Below are positions 59,188-64,000 of a DNA stretch of 64,000 bases, in pieces. Under the pieces are notes generated by a model. That model was given only the letters and a program-made list of their open reading frames with translations. It was not told the origin of the DNA and did no database searches. The stretch comes from G963663365 sp963663365. Its GTDB lineage: Bacteria; Hinthialibacterota; Hinthialibacteria; Hinthialibacterales; G963663365. The position numbers were made by a program, and so were the translations under genes. The first letter of the stretch is position 1; each line of letters opens with the position of its first letter. The stretch spans positions 868,001-932,000 of the forward strand of contig CAXXIH010000001.1 in NCBI GenBank assembly GCA_963663365.2. Reading direction: 5' to 3'.

Positions 59188-61440
59188 TCACTTCAAATCT
59201 ATACGCACTGTGACACCGTCAGGCTGGTTGGTGAAGTCAAGCCGCAAGGTTGAAGAATCCCCATCCCATTTCGATTCAAACGCGTCGATTCCCGCGTTTT
59301 GGGGGTAGGTTAAGTCAACTTTTACCGGATGTTCGGCCATAAGGATGCGCATTACCGCACGAGTGCCTGAAGGGCCTTTGGCTTCAAACGCAAAGGTGTC
59401 GTTGCTGCGTTCCAGTTCTGTTACCCGGCATGCCGCCGCGGCAACCAGGGGACGTTCTTTGGGGGCATGGGCCAAATCGTAAAGAAAACTCACATGGCCA
59501 AGCGGCATCTCTTTCCGCTGAATAATCGGCAAAGCCGGATCGAAGAGGTCGATGAACCGGCCCTCCAGAACGAACGAGTCGACCGAGGGACTCTCATCCA
59601 TAACCGCGGTGATGTGATAGGGGCCACGGCGCAGGTGTAAGTAGTTTTGGGACTTGAACGCGACTCCGATGCCTTTTTCTTCCATCATGTGGCGGATAAT
59701 TCGGCGGACATTGCGTGCACCGTATTTATCCATGGCTAATTTTTGCGGATCACGGCGGGATATCGAGATAATACCTTTGCCAGCCCGGTGCAAGCCCTCA
59801 TCCGGGGAGCGAGGCAATCCCAACTGCTCGAATAGATGCTCAGAGGGGCATTTATAATCAAAATCCTGGTTCCACCATTCGCGGATGCTTTGATAGGGAT
59901 CCCTGTCACTCCCATAGAACGCCAGGCAACCGCCCTCTTTGACCCAATCGGCCAATACCTCATGAACCTGCGGATTCATAGGTTTCATGGCCGTATAGGA
60001 CATAAGCAGAACAGCCATGCCGGCCAGCTGGCTCTTTTCTTGGATTCGCTCCATTTGAACCGGCTGTACCGGAACGCCGTGTTTTAGGAGCGGTAAGATC
60101 AGGCCGTACAGGTTGGAATGGTTAGGATCCTCCCATTCCTCGCCGTGCGCCATGAATCGTTGAAACATAAGTGTGTCCGAAACCAAGACGCCGATACCGC
60201 GTGTGCCGCAATCCCAGACAATTTCCTTTTGGTCCATGTCATTTAGCGCACCGATCAATGTCAGGAGTTCGGTGGCATAACGCGCGGGAATACCCTGTTT
60301 GGAACCTTCTTCCGTTTCGTAACTGCCTTTAAAGATACGGCTAGGCCAAGGCATGACCTCGTAATAATGGGTTTGGGGCCACATGAGTTGGGCCACATAG
60401 GTCTTCTCGTAATTTTCTTTGTAGTTCTCCCACGTATAGTTGGGATTGTCTTCAATCGGATCGGTTAAAAAATAGACGCGGCGTTTTGTTGTTTCATCAG
60501 GCCGGTCCAACATGGTCATCGAAACCATTTGACCGTATTCGACAAAAGCGGTTTCAAACGTCCTCTCCTTAACACGGCCCCGGTATTCATTGGGTGTGCG
60601 GGCTGTGCCGGTCCAGACCTGGGCGATATAGCCATCCATATCTTCCAGGGAAGCCAAACTCGATTCGGGGCTTACGATTCCCCAGGCGCTGTAATTGATC
60701 ATGCTGTGGGTGGGGACCAAACAGCGCACATTGCGTCCCCGCGATTCGCCGTAGGATTTTGTGTAGGCGAAGATCTCTTTGAGCGCCCGATAATAGAGAT
60801 GGTATTTCAACTTTGCCGAACGATAGGTGGCTTCGGGCGAACTATGTTGCGGTTGCCATGGCTCACCATAGTATGCCTGCCATTCGCGTTTGAATCCCTC
60901 GCTATATCCGCCACGATTCCAAAATTCCGGCTCCTCTAAATGGACAGCCGTAACACCGTTATCGATGGCGATTTTGATTAGGCTTTTTAAATATTCGATA
61001 TAAGCCAACGTGGGAACCATATAGGGTACACCGCCGCCGTGCATGATCGGCTCACCCTTGCGGTCTACTTGGCCTTCATCCCAATGGTCTTTGCCATCGA
61101 AGGCACCATCGAGGTAGTCTTGATAACCTCCCCAAGCAACACCGGTCATGAGGTGAATGCCATATCCGCGTTCCCGCCAGCTCTTAACCCGGTCCGGAAA
61201 ACTTTTATTCACGCCGTAGACAATTGCCACGTCGCTTCTTAAATCGAGCGCCGGTTGCCATGCCTGCGCCGTTTGAAAACATGTCTTTTCCGGATTGTCT
61301 TTTTTATTCGTCATACCTTCATCCGTCCCACAATAAGCCGCTTGGTCTATTGTGCCTATATAGAATAACACACTCATCGATATCCAAACCAATGTTCGCA
61401 TACCGCTACGGGATTGTTTTATATACAAAGGGATGTGCAT
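59188..61440 (-). CDS. Secreted TIM-barrel glycosidase-like protein with glutaminase-like (beta-galactosidase trimerisation) domain
   Basis: 750 residues from ATG 61440, which has GGAGAAGG just upstream; the reading to 61488 adds an unlikely leader. Signal peptide to about 37. Residues about 50-380 look like a TIM barrel: GYGIHLMTGVAWGGY, DNGVTAVHLEEPEFWNRGG (candidate acidic catalytic residues), RCLVPTHSMI, YIAQVWTG. Residues about 395-600 resemble the class I glutaminase-like domain of GH42-like enzymes (YGLILPLLKHGVPVQPV, GMAVLLMSYTAMKP, WVKEGGCLAFYGSDRDPY). A beta-domain follows. The CAZy family is not clear to me. Confidence 0.7.
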   Translation of the reverse strand: MHIPLYIKQSRSGMRTLVWISMSVLFYIGTIDQAAYCGTDEGMTNKKDNPEKTCFQTAQAWQPALDLRSDVAIVYGVNKSFPDRVKSWRERGYGIHLMTGVAWGGYQDYLDGAFDGKDHWDEGQVDRKGEPIMHGGGVPYMVPTLAYIEYLKSLIKIAIDNGVTAVHLEEPEFWNRGGYSEGFKREWQAYYGEPWQPQHSSPEATYRSAKLKYHLYYRALKEIFAYTKSYGESRGRNVRCLVPTHSMINYSAWGIVSPESSLASLEDMDGYIAQVWTGTARTPNEYRGRVKERTFETAFVEYGQMVSMTMLDRPDETTKRRVYFLTDPIEDNPNYTWENYKENYEKTYVAQLMWPQTHYYEVMPWPSRIFKGSYETEEGSKQGIPARYATELLTLIGALNDMDQKEIVWDCGTRGIGVLVSDTLMFQRFMAHGEEWEDPNHSNLYGLILPLLKHGVPVQPVQMERIQEKSQLAGMAVLLMSYTAMKPMNPQVHEVLADWVKEGGCLAFYGSDRDPYQSIREWWNQDFDYKCPSEHLFEQLGLPRSPDEGLHRAGKGIISISRRDPQKLAMDKYGARNVRRIIRHMMEEKGIGVAFKSQNYLHLRRGPYHITAVMDESPSVDSFVLEGRFIDLFDPALPIIQRKEMPLGHVSFLYDLAHAPKERPLVAAAACRVTELERSNDTFAFEAKGPSGTRAVMRILMAEHPVKVDLTYPQNAGIDAFESKWDGDSSTLRLDFTNQPDGVTVRIDLK

Positions 61441-61573
61441 CGCCGGCCTTCTCCTCATTTTCCTGATTTTTACCATAGTCAGAGGCAATATGTTTATGCA
61501 AGTTTGACTTCGAGCCGACTTTTCTATGAATGTCTCTGTATGGCCTGAAGAATACGCCTTCTTTCGGATGGAA

Positions 61574-62647
61574 CTAGCGGGGCAACAATAAAATTCGTTC
61601 AGGCAAAATGCTTAACCGGGCGTTAGGCGATGTGATACGCCCTTCGGCTGCCGGTGAATCGACATAGATTTGGAGGCGACCCGTGTTTACGTTATACCGG
61701 TAAAGGCTTCCCCGATACTCCACATCTTGCACACGAACCGGCAATGATAATGAATCTATGGGTTCCTGATCCGGCCTTTTTAGCTGCAAAGATTCGGGAC
61801 GCAGCACGGCAAAACAGGACGCTCCCTTGAAATCGGTTGGGAATGGGAGATTGATTTCGGCCGGTTCCGCTTGATGCAGTTGGATGCGTGTGCTGGTGTG
61901 ATTGCGGTGAAGGATGGTGGCAGGAAAGATGTTGGTATGTCCCATAAACTGTGCGGCAAATACATTAACCGGAGCGCCGTATAGCTCTTCCGGTGTTCCT
62001 ACCTGCTCCAAGCGGCCTTGGTTCAGAAGGCCGATACGGTCTGAGAGCGCTAAGGCTTCTTCTTGGTCATGGGTGACATAAATAGCCGTGGTTCCCGTCT
62101 GCTGGACCAAATGGCGCAATTGTGCACGTGTATCGATTCGCAACCGTGCATCCAGATTCGATAACGGTTCATCCAGCAAAAGCAATTGTGGTTCGATGGC
62201 AAGAGCTCGGGCCAGCGCCACGCGTTGTTGTTGTCCGCCAGAGAGTTGATCGACGGGCCGGTCCGTAAAACCATCCAATGCAACCAGGCTCAAGGTTTCT
62301 TCGACTTTTTTGCGGATTTGATCTTTGCTCCAGCCACGGTTTGCGAGTCCAAAGCCGATATTTTCACCCGCATTCATGTGAGGGAATAAAGCGTAATTCT
62401 GAAAAACCATGCCGACCTGGCGTTGGTTTGCCGGCAAACGTGTCACATCCCGGTCACCAAAATGTACACTTCCACTTTGAGGCGACTCAAAGCCGGCGAT
62501 GATGCGCAGGGTGGTGGTCTTGCCGCACCCGCTGGGGCCGAGCAGGCTAAAGAACTCACCCGCCTTGATTTCGAGTGAAAGTCCATCGATTACAGTCGTG
62601 CCACTGTATTCTTTTACCAATTGATTAAGAGTAACCGCTATCGCCAT
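61574..62647 (-). CDS. ABC transporter ATP-binding protein (PotA/FbpC/CUT1-like), orphan
   Basis: 357 residues. Walker A GPSGCGKTTT, Q-loop FQNYALFPHM, signature LSGGQQQRVALARALA, Walker B LLLLDEPLSNLD, H-loop VTHDQ; residues about 235-357 are a TOBE-type regulatory domain (ERILLLPR end). Enzymes of this type energise importers for sugars, polyamines or iron. No permease or binding protein adjoins it, so it may serve permeases encoded elsewhere, as the shared ATPase MsiK does. Confidence 0.85.
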   Translation of the reverse strand: MAIAVTLNQLVKEYSGTTVIDGLSLEIKAGEFFSLLGPSGCGKTTTLRIIAGFESPQSGSVHFGDRDVTRLPANQRQVGMVFQNYALFPHMNAGENIGFGLANRGWSKDQIRKKVEETLSLVALDGFTDRPVDQLSGGQQQRVALARALAIEPQLLLLDEPLSNLDARLRIDTRAQLRHLVQQTGTTAIYVTHDQEEALALSDRIGLLNQGRLEQVGTPEELYGAPVNVFAAQFMGHTNIFPATILHRNHTSTRIQLHQAEPAEINLPFPTDFKGASCFAVLRPESLQLKRPDQEPIDSLSLPVRVQDVEYRGSLYRYNVNTGRLQIYVDSPAAEGRITSPNARLSILPERILLLPR

Positions 62648-62796
62648 ATCGTTTTTAGGTATCCCTAATTCGCCAAGTATTCCCCATGTTTTAGAATTAG
62701 GAGATTACTTCAATCGTATCAATTGTGTGAGAGTCGGCCTTTTAAGAAAGACACTCCCAATCCCCTCGCGCGCTACGGCCGGATCGTGCAGCCGGA

Positions 62797-63258
62797 TTAA
62801 AAATTCCTGCAAGATACGCTGATGTGATCCGGCTCGCGCTTTAGCCAGTCGAAGCCGGCTTCTTGAGCCAACCGGCTGAGTACCGCGATGTCCTCCGGTT
62901 TGTGGTTTTGGGCGGTCAGGCATAATGTCCGCCCTTCGCCATGCAGATTTTCCAGATTTTTTGCGTCAGAACCATCCCAAGCGCGTATAATCTCCACGAC
63001 AATTGCTTCTTCGGCCGCTAATTCGAGCAGACGATGGAAGGCGGGGCGCATACAGGGATGCATACGGAAACTATCTTTTAAGAGCGGGTCTTTGGTATCG
63101 GCAAGCCGTACATCGTCGATTTCCACCAGCAAGGTGCGGAAGTCAATTGAGTTCCGCCGGATGACCCACCGGCAGGGGCCGCAGACTTCTATTTCGCCTG
63201 CCTGCGGATTCTCTCCATGTGCAAAAGTCTCGCCGGGTTCAAGCGTTTTGAAATTCAT
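62797..63258 (-). CDS. Hedgehog-signalling-domain / DD-peptidase-fold protein with a degenerate zinc site
   Basis: 153 residues, no signal peptide. The C-terminal half aligns with the Hedgehog N-terminal signalling domain: IVVEIIRAWDGSDAKNLENL leads into HGEGR (His106), and LSRLAQEAGFDWLKREPDHI leads to SVSC. Hedgehog reads ...[20 protein letters not shown] and LARLAVEAGFDWVYYE. The first zinc ligand is kept (His106). The Asp of GRAVD is Cys113 and the last His is Ser147, so the normal His-Asp-His site is broken. Glu142 matches the catalytic-type Glu. The middle RRNSIDF also echoes the RNSERF of Hedgehog. ATG 63258 is chosen. It lies downstream of a small anchor protein. Homology is by eye only. 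Confidence 0.6.
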   Translation of the reverse strand: MNFKTLEPGETFAHGENPQAGEIEVCGPCRWVIRRNSIDFRTLLVEIDDVRLADTKDPLLKDSFRMHPCMRPAFHRLLELAAEEAIVVEIIRAWDGSDAKNLENLHGEGRTLCLTAQNHKPEDIAVLSRLAQEAGFDWLKREPDHISVSCRNF

Positions 63259-63271
63259 TACCGATCCATTT

Positions 63272-63466
63272 CTAGACAATAAGCCAAATGAGCAGCGTAA
63301 CGATAACCAATAAAATCAAACCGAGTATGACTTTGCCCCGTAATGTAAGGCGCATTGTGTCCGGAGAATCTTGAAACCGGCTCGAATCCATATTATCGAA
63401 TGGATCATCGAGGCTTTTGCGGATACCTCGATCCCAAAGGTCTTTGGTGTCAATGGGTTTCTTCAA
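63272..63466 (-). CDS. Small single-pass membrane protein
   Basis: 64 residues: a charged N-terminal part (DDPFDNMDSSRFQDS) and one C-terminal helix (KVILGLILLVIVTLLIWLIV). The start is TTG 63466, or ATG at 63391 for a shorter 39-residue form. It lies 13 bases upstream of the Hedgehog-like gene on the same strand, so both may be co-transcribed. Confidence 0.55.
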   Translation of the reverse strand: MKKPIDTKDLWDRGIRKSLDDPFDNMDSSRFQDSPDTMRLTLRGKVILGLILLVIVTLLIWLIV

Positions 63467-63593
63467 TCGTTCTTACCACATAACCGATTTCTTGGTGCTA
63501 ATGTCTCTATTGCAAAAATAGCAATTTGGTTGGCCGGTATCCACCCTGGCGTCTACCGTGTCTTTGCTCATTGATATTGTTTTTCTTTGCCGA

Positions 63594-64000
63594 TTATTCA
63601 ACAGAATTAGGCAGAGATTGAATAAAGTCCCGAATCTCATCGCGGATGTGACGGTAGCAATTCAATTTTTCTTCTTCGTTATCAACTTCTCCGGCGAGTT
63701 TTGGCGGATCGTCAAAACCGCGGTGTATGACTTTGGTTCGGCCCGGAAAGATGGGGCAGTTCTCATCCGCATGGCCGCAAACGGTGATGACATAATCGAA
63801 AGGTACATCTTTGAATTCACCTACATGCTGAGATCGATGGTTGGAGATATCGACGCCCGCCTCGGCCATCACTTTGACGGCATTGGGATTTAAACCATGG
63901 GTCTCTATCCCGGCGGAATAGGCTTCGATCGTGTCCGGCTTCAAACGCCGTGCCCAACCTTCCGCCATCTGGCTGCGGCAGGAATTCCCCGTGCAAAGGA
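63594..64000 (-). CDS. arsC: Arsenate reductase / low-molecular-weight phosphatase-type ArsC, 5' end cut by window edge
   Basis: At the right edge the minus strand enters in frame as LCTGNSCRSQMAEGWARRL, the P-loop of thioredoxin-coupled ArsC (Cys-x5-Arg type; the second Cys is the redox partner). The first residues of the protein lie outside the window. The rest fits the family: AGIETHGLNPNAVKVMAEAG, DYVITVCGHADENCPIFPG (further redox Cys) and the end RDEIRDFIQSLP. It reduces arsenate to arsenite for export. It is 28 kb from the arsS pair; no arsB, acr3 or arsR is visible. Confidence 0.9.
   Translation of the reverse strand, partial: LCTGNSCRSQMAEGWARRLKPDTIEAYSAGIETHGLNPNAVKVMAEAGVDISNHRSQHVGEFKDVPFDYVITVCGHADENCPIFPGRTKVIHRGFDDPPKLAGEVDNEEEKLNCYRHIRDEIRDFIQSLPNSVE

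Overview
Overview. The window (64 kb, roughly half GC) reads as the chromosome of a Gram-negative, deep-branching, probably uncultured bacterium of the kind that fills lineages such as Sumerlaeota, Hydrogenedentota or Lentisphaerota. The lineage is an inference from gene style only: many secreted glycoside hydrolases, a Tat-type sulfatase, a type II pseudopilin, lipoproteins, RsbU/STAS signalling and housekeeping genes (secA, uvrA, purQ, pssA, engB) scattered among unrelated neighbours. All calls are by eye, without database searches.

Layout. 1-2418: start of a secreted DUF4838 protein running off the left edge. 2565-2745: decayed 3' end of a GH36 alpha-galactosidase gene. 3078-11251: an eight-gene cluster on the + strand with a helix-turn-helix/PTS-EIIA regulator, then a hydrogenase-4-like membrane complex. 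Its large subunit has lost all four NiFe-binding cysteines, so it is best described as an energy-converting-hydrogenase-related (Ehr) complex. The cluster is bracketed by direct repeats made from pieces of the DUF4838 and GH36 genes. This is the footprint expected if it entered by a single crossover, or arose by duplication, between two formerly adjacent genes. 11285-13252: the intact GH36 gene.

13.4-19.3 kb: an accessory island ending at tRNA-Asn. It holds an AT-rich TIR/SEFIR operon with an in-frame stop, exact 177-bp tandem units built from the tRNA-Asn 3' end, its terminator and the tail of a GIY-YIG nuclease gene, a GIY-YIG remnant, a DUF3800 gene, and twelve tandem copies of a 10-bp repeat.

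19.4-34.5 kb: purQ; a ribose-type ABC transporter (rbsB-rbsA-rbsC); a DUF2723 membrane protein; a STAS protein; a homocysteine methyltransferase; pssA with a coupled zinc-ribbon gene and a NifU-type protein; an RsbU-type response-regulator phosphatase; engB and secA. 34.5-49.3 kb: an arsenosugar-type radical SAM gene with its peroxidase-like partner, an O-antigen ligase/polymerase, secreted and cyclic-nucleotide-binding proteins, a large low-complexity anchored protein, a ROK sugar kinase, uvrA, an AEC transporter and a pseudopilin. 49.4-64 kb: a sulfatase, two large secreted carbohydrate-active candidates, an orphan DNA methyltransferase, a TPR protein, a lipoprotein, an orphan ABC ATPase, a small protein that resembles the Hedgehog signalling domain but has a degenerate zinc site, and the 3' part of arsC.

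How it fits together. Secreted GH36, DUF4838, sulfatase and large beta/toroid proteins, together with sugar uptake (rbs, the ABC ATPase) and a ROK kinase, point to polysaccharide degradation. The Ehr complex should add proton or sodium translocation coupled to an unknown redox reaction, with a possible link to carbon status through its EIIA-domain regulator. The tRNA-Asn island is the defence and mobile-element hot spot.
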